A program made the translations under genes and the position numbers. From Thermoplasmata archaeon (GTDB lineage Archaea; Thermoplasmatota; Thermoplasmata; Thermoplasmatales; Thermoplasmataceae): a DNA stretch of 6,513 nt. Of the stretch, positions 1 through 5,305 are shown piece by piece (the first letter of the stretch is position 1; each line of letters opens with the position of its first letter). The stretch is from positions 1-6,513 of the forward strand of contig JAJYDZ010000104.1 in the NCBI GenBank assembly GCA_021790415.1. Reading direction: 5' to 3'. The notes beneath the pieces were generated by a model that was given only the letters and a program-made list of their open reading frames with translations, had not been told where the DNA came from and did not search any database.

Positions 1-65
1 ATGGGCAATTGAACCGTAATACCAATGTTTATTTGCCAATGGATGATATTTCATCAATGCCCGGT

Positions 66-731
66 ATGGTATCACTAAAAAAGATAACAGTCGGTCAGTT
101 AATGACAAACTGTTATGTAATAGGAAGTGCAGGAGAATGTGCTATCTTAGATCCTGGAGGTAATAGCAAACTCATACTCAATTACATTAAAGAATCTAAG
201 CTGGCACCTAAATACATTCTTGCGACTCATGGTCACTTTGATCACGTGCTTGCGGTGGATGAGCTAAGAAAGCAGTTCAATGCTAAATTCATAATAAGTT
301 CAAAGGAAGTACCAATCATGAGGGAATCAGAAAAGCTCATAGGAGAATTTATACACGGTGCTGCTTTCAAGGCACCTTCTCCAGATCAAACATTTATGGG
401 ACATATTACAATTAGAATTGGTGAAATTGATATTGATGGAACTGAATACCCAGGGCACACTCCAGGAAGTACTATCTTCTCCTTTGATAAGAATCTGATG
501 ACTGGGGACACACTCTTTGCTGGAGGCATAGGCAGAATAGATGTGGGAGGCTCAGAGAATGACATGGTGGAAAGCCTATGGAAATTGTGGAAAATAGGTG
601 AAGATTATAAGGTATACCCGGGCCACGGAGAACCAACCACTATAAGAAGGGAAAAGATGATCAACACACTATTCAAATATGCAGCCGAAGAGAAATCCCT
701 ACCCAAATCTCTAGGTTCAAGGATACTTTAG
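66..731 (+). CDS. Metallo-beta-lactamase-fold hydrolase, glyoxalase II-like
   Basis: Predicted cytosolic zinc or di-iron hydrolase of the glyoxalase II-like branch of the metallo-beta-lactamase fold; the substrate cannot be told from sequence (thioester hydrolysis is typical of the branch). Numbering from the chosen Met, the metal-binding motif THGHFDH is at 54-60 (H55, H57, D59, H60), the next ligand is in PGHTPGS (H131), the bridging Asp is in TGDTLF (D148), and the last His is in PGHGEPT (H187). GGIGRID lies at about 153-159. At 221 aa it is complete and close to the usual 200-220. The start at 66 puts KITVGQLMTNCYVIG at the N-terminus, where family members begin; ATG 57, ATG 39 and TTG 9 are in frame, and the frame is open to the left edge, so a longer form is possible. 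No Shine-Dalgarno site precedes any of these starts. The last 15 bases overlap the convergent adenosyltransferase gene. Confidence 0.88.
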   Translation: MVSLKKITVGQLMTNCYVIGSAGECAILDPGGNSKLILNYIKESKLAPKYILATHGHFDHVLAVDELRKQFNAKFIISSKEVPIMRESEKLIGEFIHGAAFKAPSPDQTFMGHITIRIGEIDIDGTEYPGHTPGSTIFSFDKNLMTGDTLFAGGIGRIDVGGSENDMVESLWKLWKIGEDYKVYPGHGEPTTIRREKMINTLFKYAAEEKSLPKSLGSRIL

Positions 732-1247
732 GGGCCATATTTCCTCCTCAACCCCAAGCCTTTTATTGGATACCAGCGCATGATAAAAGAACAGACTCGA
801 AAGACGGTTCATGTATCCCTGTACCGCCTTATCAATCTCTCTTCCAGAAGCTATTCTTGTCAAATCTCTCTCTGCCCTCCTGCAAACTGTTCTGGCAATG
901 TGTAGTGCAGAGGCCTCCTGCGAGCCTCCCTGAAGAACAAACAGGGTTACCTTGCCAAACTCTTTCCCATACTCTGAAATTCTCTCTTCTAACCATTTTA
1001 CCCTATCTTCTGTAATGACCCTCTTTCTTCCTTTCAAAGTTACATGCTCTCCGACAGTGAAAAGGTCTCTCTGAACTGCTTCAAGGTCTCTTTTTATGTC
1101 GCTCCACCTGGAAATAGATCTGGCGAATCCAACGAAAGAATTCAGTTCATCTAAGTCTCCCTCGAGGTCGATTATTGCCGACCCCTTGTTAACACGTTCT
1201 CCAGTCCCCGTATCGGTTTCACCCTTGTCTCCTCTCCCGGTAAACAT
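717..1247 (-). CDS. Cob(I)alamin adenosyltransferase, PduO/MMAB type
   Basis: Transfers the 5'-deoxyadenosyl group of ATP to cob(I)alamin, making coenzyme B12 for adenosylcobalamin-dependent enzymes; a cytosolic trimer in characterised relatives, including the Thermoplasma acidophilum protein TA1434. The 176-aa protein is full length. It shows the N-terminal ATP-binding segment TGRGDKGETDTGTGERVNKG (3-22), the family block DLDELNSFVGFA (31-42), a helix RTVCRRAERDL (119-129) and NRLSSLFF (147-154). R119, R123, R124 and E126 align with human MMAB R186, R190, R191 and E193, sites altered in methylmalonic aciduria. The usual LPGG before the central helix reads LQGG (105-108) here. The start is the first ATG in frame and places the GDKG motif correctly; no clear Shine-Dalgarno site precedes it. 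Its 3' end overlaps the neighbouring hydrolase gene tail to tail. The B12-dependent partner enzyme is not in the window. Confidence 0.94.
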   Translation of the reverse strand: MFTGRGDKGETDTGTGERVNKGSAIIDLEGDLDELNSFVGFARSISRWSDIKRDLEAVQRDLFTVGEHVTLKGRKRVITEDRVKWLEERISEYGKEFGKVTLFVLQGGSQEASALHIARTVCRRAERDLTRIASGREIDKAVQGYMNRLSSLFFYHALVSNKRLGVEEEIWPLKYP

Positions 1248-1250
1248 AAT

Positions 1251-1281
1251 GCAAGATGTTTCACAAGATTGTAAACATTGC
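1251..1281. repeat. Imperfect inverted repeat ahead of the adenosyltransferase gene
   Basis: GCAAGATGTTT (1251-1261) faces AAACATTGC (1273-1281). The arms pair if two bases (GA) bulge out of the left arm, leaving an 11-base spacer. It lies 4-34 bases upstream of the adenosyltransferase ATG, so it could be an operator or a leader hairpin in that transcript. It could also be a chance match in AT-rich DNA. It does not resemble a cobalamin riboswitch, which is far longer. Confidence 0.3.
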
Positions 1282-1300
1282 TACATTTAGAGGCGAGGCA

Positions 1301-1310
1301 AATTATAAAA
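1301..1310. promoter_or_regulatory. Divergent archaeal promoter, TATA box usable in both directions
   Basis: AATTATAAAA between the divergent genes. On the + strand TTATAAAA (1303-1310) is centred about 27 bases ahead of the ATG at 1333, the expected TATA-to-start distance if that transcript is leaderless; the purine-rich GGCAAA just before it could act as the BRE. On the - strand the same bases read TTTTATAATT. That would start transcription near 1280 and leave a leader of about 30 bases before the adenosyltransferase ATG at 1247. The + direction is the better supported of the two. Confidence 0.6.
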
Positions 1311-1332
1311 GCCATCGTACTCTTAAGAGTTA

Positions 1333-1791
1333 ATGGCCATTTCAAGAAGTCTGTTCAGAGCAGGAATAGTGTCTGGTGGCTTTTGGGGGGTATTCACAGG
1401 ATTCTTCTCCTATCTGATTCTTTCCCTCAACAGAAGTCAGGTCACATCCTATTTGAACGGATCCGGAACATCACCTGCTCCCTCATTTCAAACATTTGCA
1501 TTCGTGCTTGTTATTGCACTTATAATCTTAGGTCTAATGGGAGGAATAATCATATCCATTATATTTGAACGGACGGGCCATCTTTTTGGAAAGCTAAGTC
1601 CTGGTAAACGAGGAATTATTCTTGGATTAGTTTTTGGATTATTTTTTATCTTAATATATCCATTTCCAGGAGATATAAGTGACATTGGATACATATTAAT
1701 ATCAGCACTTTCAGGATATTTTCTGTCTTCATTTTATATGAGATTTTCTAAGCGTTATGATGCACAGAATAATAATTTAAGAAAGGTGTAA
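1333..1791 (+). CDS. Hypothetical four-helix membrane protein
   Basis: I do not recognise a named family. The 152-aa protein has four hydrophobic segments at about 10-31, 53-77, 92-110 and 116-136. A polar loop at 32-52 (NRSQVTSYLNGSGTSPAP) separates the first two, and a basic loop (HLFGKLSPGKRG, 83-94) the middle two. Basic residues lie at the N-terminus (SRSLFR), in the 83-94 loop and in the C-terminal tail (MRFSKRYDAQNNNLRK), so the positive-inside rule puts both ends in the cytoplasm. TM1 and TM2 contain glycine-rich faces (GIVSGGFWGVFTG; GLMGGIII) that suit close helix packing. There is no cleavable signal peptide and no catalytic motif. The start is supported by a TATA box 27 bases upstream, giving a leaderless message. 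It is the first gene of a probable three-gene cluster; the phosphoesterase gene starts 23 bases after its stop. Confidence 0.8.
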   Translation: MAISRSLFRAGIVSGGFWGVFTGFFSYLILSLNRSQVTSYLNGSGTSPAPSFQTFAFVLVIALIILGLMGGIIISIIFERTGHLFGKLSPGKRGIILGLVFGLFFILIYPFPGDISDIGYILISALSGYFLSSFYMRFSKRYDAQNNNLRKV

Positions 1792-1814
1792 ATTGTTTAA
1801 GAACATTTAGAACT

Positions 1815-2498
1815 ATGAGATTACTCATCATATCTGATGCCCATTCCAACTTTGAGGCAATTAAAGCCTTAGACAGAAAGGAACAATATGATGAGATAAT
1901 TTTTTTAGGGGATGCCGTTAATTATGGCCCCCAACCTGCTGAGACACTTCAATGGATCAAGGACAACGTGAAATATAGAGTCATGGGAAATCATGATAAT
2001 GCAGTTCTTTACGGAGTTGATCCTAAATGCAGTTCAAAGACACTAGATATTGCCCTATATACCATGGAAAATATCACAATCAAATTTTTGGACAAATCTT
2101 CAAAAGATATTCTAAATACATTTAAAACCAAGATTGAAATTGAGCTAGATGGGGTCCGGTTTCTGATGATGCACGGTTCTCCATACAACAATCTATTCGG
2201 ATACACATACGGGAAGGAGACAGATCAGATAGCTGAGGACCCAAACCTGATGAATTTCTCAAGGATTATGTTAGGGCATACTCACTTTCCCATGTTATAC
2301 AAGTCAAGGATCATTAATCCAGGAAGCTGTGGTATGCCAAGAGATGGAAATCCTGATCCATTTTACCTGATTATGGATCTGTATAGGGATACCTTGGAAT
2401 TTCATCGCTTCAAATACGAAAATATCAAAGTTAAAAAAATGCTGAAGGAATTGGTAAAAGACAAGGTTATTCTGGAGAAACTACTTTCATACTATTGA
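1815..2498 (+). CDS. Metallophosphoesterase, MJ0936/YfcE-like phosphodiesterase
   Basis: Calcineurin-like metallophosphoesterase with a two-metal active site, cytosolic, expected to hydrolyse phosphodiester bonds as characterised relatives such as MJ0936 and YfcE do; the natural substrate is unknown. All family motifs are present in order: SDAHSN (D8, H10), LGDAVNYGP (D33), GNHDN (N59, H60), MMHGSP (H120), LGHTHFP (H155, H157) and then the usual NPGSCGMPRDGNPDPFY segment (168-184). The 227-aa length is slightly above typical because of a charged helical C-terminal tail (about 195-227, VKKMLKELVKDKVILEKLL). The ATG is eight codons before the catalytic Asp, as expected. There is no clear Shine-Dalgarno site; it probably shares a message with the membrane protein 23 bases upstream and the unknown gene 17 bases downstream. 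Confidence 0.93.
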   Translation: MRLLIISDAHSNFEAIKALDRKEQYDEIIFLGDAVNYGPQPAETLQWIKDNVKYRVMGNHDNAVLYGVDPKCSSKTLDIALYTMENITIKFLDKSSKDILNTFKTKIEIELDGVRFLMMHGSPYNNLFGYTYGKETDQIAEDPNLMNFSRIMLGHTHFPMLYKSRIINPGSCGMPRDGNPDPFYLIMDLYRDTLEFHRFKYENIKVKKMLKELVKDKVILEKLLSYY

Positions 2499-2504
2499 TA
2501 AATC

Positions 2505-2510
2505 GAGGGT
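2505..2510 (+). promoter_or_regulatory. Shine-Dalgarno site of the unknown gene
   Basis: GAGGGT ends five bases before the ATG at 2516. It supports that start, and it supports translation from within a longer message, in contrast to the apparently leaderless first gene of the cluster. Confidence 0.6.
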
Positions 2511-2515
2511 AAGGG

Positions 2516-2932
2516 ATGATAGAGTGGGACGAACTGAAAATAAAGATTGGCTTTAAGAAATTTCCTGATGATTACTTGACAGGCATAAAATGGGAAAAGT
2601 ACATGGAACTACCTAAAGGAACTGATATATTCATGTATCGTGAAACTGAGGGGATTTATCTTGTTATAGACATGGAAAAATTCTATTTTCTTGATCTTGC
2701 ATTGGCAAGGTTTGTACAGATGTGTGCCCTTACTGGAAACACTACTGCTCCGATTCTATCACATTCGGACGCATCAAAAATCGTAAAAAATTTCAAAAAT
2801 GATATGGAAAAATGGGATTCCACGATGGGCGAATTGCTAAAGGAAAAACCTGATAAAGAACGTTTAAGGGCTCAGCTATGGGAACTTTCAGGATACGGCC
2901 ATGTTTTGCACAGTTTTATGGATTTGGAATAA
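2516..2932 (+). CDS. Hypothetical soluble protein, third gene of the phosphoesterase cluster
   Basis: I do not recognise this 138-aa protein. It is charged and has no membrane segment, signal peptide, cysteine metal motif or nucleotide-binding motif; Cys70 is the only cysteine. The N-terminal half looks mixed alpha/beta, with a strand pair around 37-51 (TDIFMYRETEGIYLVIDM). A helix at about 59-72 (LDLALARFVQMCAL) follows. The C-terminal third is mainly helical and charged (84-135), containing KNFKNDMEKW and KPDKERLRAQLWEL. The start is set by the Shine-Dalgarno GAGGGT five bases upstream. It starts 17 bases after the phosphoesterase stop, so the two are very likely co-transcribed and translated from one message. 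Codon use matches its neighbours, which argues that it is a genuine gene. Confidence 0.8.
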   Translation: MIEWDELKIKIGFKKFPDDYLTGIKWEKYMELPKGTDIFMYRETEGIYLVIDMEKFYFLDLALARFVQMCALTGNTTAPILSHSDASKIVKNFKNDMEKWDSTMGELLKEKPDKERLRAQLWELSGYGHVLHSFMDLE

Positions 2933-2944
2933 TTCTGGTACAAG

Positions 2945-2957
2945 CATTCAAAAAAAG
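2945..2957 (-). terminator. Probable terminator of the mercury operon (left arm of an inverted repeat)
   Basis: On the - strand this reads CTTTTTTTGAATG, a run of seven T, 87-99 bases beyond the stop of the DUF302 gene. Archaeal polymerases commonly terminate at T-runs without needing a hairpin. It is the mirror copy of 3016-3026. There is no gene in the gap 2933-3043. Confidence 0.45.
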
Positions 2958-3015
2958 CCCTATTTTCAAATGTAAAATTTTAAATCGTGTTAAACAGTAC
3001 TATGCATTCTACTAT

Positions 3016-3026
3016 CTTTTTGAATG
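3016..3026 (+). terminator. Probable terminator of the phosphoesterase cluster (right arm of an inverted repeat)
   Basis: CTTTTTGAATG on the + strand, a run of five T, 84-94 bases after the stop of the unknown gene at 2932. It matches the reverse complement of 2945-2957 except for two T fewer in the run, so each outgoing transcript meets the same kind of T-run followed by GAATG. Confidence 0.45.
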
Positions 3027-3043
3027 ACCCTATTAATAAATTA

Positions 3044-3418
3044 CTATTTTATTGAATTTGTAATGGCTTGGATCTGACTGTCAATTCGATTGGCAAGGTC
3101 ACCAAGTCCTGTGAAAGGTGCAAAAAGCTCTGTTGCACTTTGCGCATTTACTTTTGTTTTACCATTATCTTCATAGACATAAATTCTCAGAGGTGGGACA
3201 ATCCCTGCCCTTAAATCTTTTTGAAAGACTTCAATTGCAAACTTTGGATGGAAAACCTCAAAGATTGAATTGCCCCCAATATTGATGCCAATTTTCCTAA
3301 GGTTTTCACGGGCATCTATGAATGAAACTACCTTGAGGCCATTATTTTCTATGGATTTTCTAAGAACTTCAATTGTTTCATCAAATTGATATTTTGAAAT
3401 TATTTGATTATATTCCAT
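3044..3418 (-). CDS. DUF302 domain protein, third gene of the mercury operon
   Basis: A 124-aa protein covering essentially one DUF302 domain; the biochemical role of this family is not established. Family features seen: an N-terminal strand and helix (YQFDETIEVLRKSIENNG, 10-27), KVVSFIDARENLRKIG (29-44), then FEVFHPKFAIEVFQKDLR (53-70) and PPLRIYVYEDNGKTKV (75-90), matching the domain's usual His/Asn-Pro-Lys and Pro-Leu-(R/K)-(I/V) blocks. There is no signal peptide, no membrane segment and no cysteine, so direct thiol binding of mercury is not possible. The ATG at 3418 is chosen over the in-frame TTG at 3439 because GGAGTGAT lies four bases before it. The gene begins six bases after the merA stop codon, so translation is probably coupled. 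A role in mercury handling or in the electron supply to MerA is inferred from position only. Confidence 0.86.
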   Translation of the reverse strand: MEYNQIISKYQFDETIEVLRKSIENNGLKVVSFIDARENLRKIGINIGGNSIFEVFHPKFAIEVFQKDLRAGIVPPLRIYVYEDNGKTKVNAQSATELFAPFTGLGDLANRIDSQIQAITNSIK

Positions 3419-3422
3419 AATT

Positions 3423-3430
3423 ATCACTCC
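3423..3430 (-). promoter_or_regulatory. Shine-Dalgarno site of the DUF302 gene, overlapping the merA stop
   Basis: On the - strand GGAGTGAT is four bases before the ATG at 3418, and the merA stop TGA (3426-3424) is embedded in it. This decides the DUF302 start and suggests translational coupling. Confidence 0.75.
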
Positions 3431-4863
3431 ACACAGCAAGCCATTTTTGAGAGGTCTCTTATGAAGGATTGTGCAGCGAGTTTTATTCCCTCAGATATTG
3501 ATGGAAATATATGGCTTGTTGATATAATATCATCTATGGTATACCTATTTTTCACTGCATATGCACCCTCAGTGATTATATCTGTGGCATTTGGGGCCAT
3601 TATGTGCATACCCACAATTCTGTTGTCTCTTGGATCAACCGTGATTTTTATGATGCCTTCAGTCTCTCCCATTATGCTTGCCTTTGTGAGGTTTGACAGA
3701 GAGAAGACCCTGCACGAACATGCACCGTTCTTCTTTGAAAATTCATTTTCAGTCATTCCCACACCTGCTATCTGAGGACTTGTGAAAACAGCCCATGTTG
3801 AAGAGTCATAATCAATCTCCTGATCCTCCCCAAACATATTGCTTACAGCAATCACACCTTCCCTTGCGGCCAGTGTTTCAAGAAACATTCTCTTTGAAAC
3901 GCAGTCTCCTGCAGCATATATGCCGGGTGTAGAGGTCTTCATATTCGGTGAGGTAATAATAAGACCCCTTTGATCGGTTTTTACCCCGGCAGACTCAAGA
4001 TTCAGACCCTCGGTATTAGGTATTCTTCCCGTGGCTACAATGATCTCTTTTACTTCTAAACTCTCCTTTCCCTTATGCGTAATGATCTCCAGTGTTTTGC
4101 CATTTGCAGTTTTCTTTACTGCGTTGACTCGAGCTCTGAGGTAAAATTTCATTCCCTCCTCTTCAAGCACCGTCTTCAAATTTAATCCTATCTCTGGCTC
4201 CGTCTGCGGAAGCAATGAATCAAGAGCCTCTATGACAATAATTTTTGAACCAAGATGTAGCAAAGCCTGCCCCATCTCAAGACCGATTGCTCCTCCACCA
4301 ATTATTGCTATGGATTCAGGCAGTTTTTTTATTTTCCACAAAGTGTCGCTGGTAAGGTATCCGGTATCCGAGAGTCCTTCGATATTAGGTGCTGTTGGTC
4401 TTGAACCAGTAGCAATCAATATGTTTGAACCGGAAACTCGTGACAATTCCTTTCCCTCCGCATCAGTTATAATTACTGTTTTTTTGTCAACAAATTTTCC
4501 AAGTCCGTCAAGCACTTTGACATTCTTGTAATTCTCTATTACGTTTGCATACTTCACATCCCTTGCATGATTCACATAATCATTCAGGCCTACCATTATT
4601 TTAGAAAAATCATGTTTTACAGGAGTTTCAAATATTCCAACCATTTTAGGGTGTTCTGGCTTGAAAACTGCATGGGATGCCTCCAGAAGGTACTTTGATG
4701 GAACACAACCAACATTTACACAGGTTCCTCCTAATGGTCCCATTCCAATCATTGCAATTCTCATCTCTCCATTACTGATCTCGGAGGCCTTTATAGCTGC
4801 TGAAAATGCAGCAGCACCCTTTCCCAGTATTAAAAGATCAAATTTTTGTATTTCACTATTCAT
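3424..4863 (-). CDS. merA: Mercuric reductase MerA, lacking the N-terminal HMA domain
   Basis: Flavoprotein disulfide reductase that uses NAD(P)H and FAD to reduce Hg(II) to volatile Hg(0) in the cytosol. Numbering from the chosen Met (479 aa): FAD motif LGKGAAAFSAA (13-23), redox-active GGTCVNVGCVPSK (C48, C53), ATGSRP (152-157), NAD(P)H-binding IIGGGAIGLEMG (187-198), ATGRIPNTEGL (277-287), second FAD motif GIYAAGDC (314-321), dimer-domain AVFTSPQIAGVG (358-369), and the C-terminal MACCVE with vicinal C476-C477. That terminal CysCys pair accepts Hg(II) and is diagnostic of MerA. Where dihydrolipoamide dehydrogenases have HxHPTxSE, this protein reads HIFPSISE, without the second, catalytic His. 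There is no N-terminal HMA domain; a separate HMA gene lies just upstream. The ATG at 4863 is preferred over ATG 4872 because GGAGG lies nine bases before it but directly abuts the other. Confidence 0.93.
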   Translation of the reverse strand: MNSEIQKFDLLILGKGAAAFSAAIKASEISNGEMRIAMIGMGPLGGTCVNVGCVPSKYLLEASHAVFKPEHPKMVGIFETPVKHDFSKIMVGLNDYVNHARDVKYANVIENYKNVKVLDGLGKFVDKKTVIITDAEGKELSRVSGSNILIATGSRPTAPNIEGLSDTGYLTSDTLWKIKKLPESIAIIGGGAIGLEMGQALLHLGSKIIVIEALDSLLPQTEPEIGLNLKTVLEEEGMKFYLRARVNAVKKTANGKTLEIITHKGKESLEVKEIIVATGRIPNTEGLNLESAGVKTDQRGLIITSPNMKTSTPGIYAAGDCVSKRMFLETLAAREGVIAVSNMFGEDQEIDYDSSTWAVFTSPQIAGVGMTENEFSKKNGACSCRVFSLSNLTKASIMGETEGIIKITVDPRDNRIVGMHIMAPNATDIITEGAYAVKNRYTIDDIISTSHIFPSISEGIKLAAQSFIRDLSKMACCVE

Positions 4864-4872
4864 AGAATCCAT

Positions 4873-4879
4873 CCTCCTT
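4873..4879 (-). promoter_or_regulatory. Shine-Dalgarno site of merA, overlapping the HMA gene stop
   Basis: On the - strand AAGGAGG spans 4879-4873. Its first bases belong to the TAA stop of the HMA gene (4880-4878). The spacer to ATG 4863 is nine bases, whereas the in-frame ATG at 4872 follows with no spacer and so could hardly be used by a ribosome bound there. The arrangement implies coupled translation of the two proteins. Confidence 0.75.
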
Positions 4880-5108
4880 AATCTTCCAAGAGTGTGGCTT
4901 TATAGTGGGAAGGCTTAACAAAAACCTTGTTTTTTAGGAGTTCCTTCGGATTTATCTCATCTGAATTTACCTTAACTATACCAGTTCCATTTTTTAAAGA
5001 AACATTAACATCCAGAACTCCAGGTTGTTCTTTGAGGCCTCTGGTAATAGTGGCTACACAATCCTCACATGTCATTCCGTATATTCTCAGCTTTACTTCC
5101 TGATTCAT
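4878..5108 (-). CDS. Free-standing HMA metal-binding protein, MerP/NmerA/CopZ-like
   Basis: A 76-aa single heavy-metal-associated domain: strand KLRIYGM, metal site GMTCEDC (C14, C17), helix VATITRGLKEQPG (18-30), strand VLDVNVSLKNGTGIVKV (31-47), then the second helix and last strand to residue 76. With no signal peptide it should stay in the cytosol, unlike bacterial MerP, which is periplasmic. Its place directly ahead of a MerA without an HMA domain suggests it does the work of the missing NmerA: capturing Hg(II) and handing it to MerA. A copper chaperone role (CopZ) cannot be excluded by sequence. The ATG at 5108 is chosen; an in-frame ATG at 5171 would add 21 residues (containing KVKKNILYNLLNSHQ) not seen in HMA proteins, and it would put the start upstream of the likely TATA boxes. 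First gene of the operon. Confidence 0.88.
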   Translation of the reverse strand: MNQEVKLRIYGMTCEDCVATITRGLKEQPGVLDVNVSLKNGTGIVKVNSDEINPKELLKNKVFVKPSHYKATLLED

Positions 5109-5127
5109 AATATCATATTGATGGGAG

Positions 5128-5159
5128 TTTAATAAGTTGTAAAGTATATTTTTCTTTAC
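5128..5159 (-). promoter_or_regulatory. Promoter of the mercury operon with a perfect inverted repeat (candidate operator)
   Basis: GTAAAG (5139-5144) and CTTTAC (5154-5159) form a perfect 6-bp inverted repeat with a nine-base AT spacer. The spacer contains a - strand TATA-like AAAAATATA (5153-5145), about 40 bases ahead of the HMA start at 5108, which implies a leader near 15 bases. A second TATA-like TTATTAAA (5135-5128) is centred 23-24 bases ahead of the same ATG and would give a leaderless message. A protein bound to the repeat would cover or flank either box. Operator function is inferred. Confidence 0.5.
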
Positions 5160-5305
5160 CTTAAGACGCATTATTAGTTTGGATCACAAGATTGCTCTAT
5201 TAATTAGAACTATAGGCAGATAACATAACAGGTAAATACACCTTTTCCTGAACAGATTTTCTATTCATAAAGTATTTAGTTGTGGGAGTAATAGGAATAG
5301 GAACC

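Noticed and set aside
1..12. Frame 1 reads Met-Gly-Asn-stop at the left edge, possibly the tail of an upstream gene
   Set aside because: Three codons are too few to support a gene.
9..65. Extended N-terminus of the metallo-beta-lactamase protein from TTG 9, ATG 39 or ATG 57
   Set aside because: The extra residues (NRNTNVYLPMDDISSMPG) precede the point where family members begin. No ribosome site supports them, though ATG 39 or 57 or an even earlier start cannot be excluded.
1096..1290. Open frame on the + strand opposite the adenosyltransferase gene
   Set aside because: It lies antisense to a clearly conserved coding sequence and is Ser/Pro-rich low-complexity.
1278..1568. Open frame on the + strand overlapping the membrane protein gene
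   Set aside because: It is an out-of-frame shadow of the 1333-1791 gene, with no start signal and a composition unlike a real protein.
3404..3775. + strand open frame opposite the merA 3' end
   Set aside because: It is antisense to conserved MerA coding sequence, with no ribosome site or family match; the same holds for the frames at 4232-4531 and 4661-4918.
3424..4863. Dihydrolipoamide dehydrogenase as the identity of the flavoprotein
   Set aside because: The C-terminal CysCys, the HIFPSISE replacement of HxHPTxSE and the adjacent HMA gene all favour mercuric reductase. No 2-oxoacid dehydrogenase genes are nearby.
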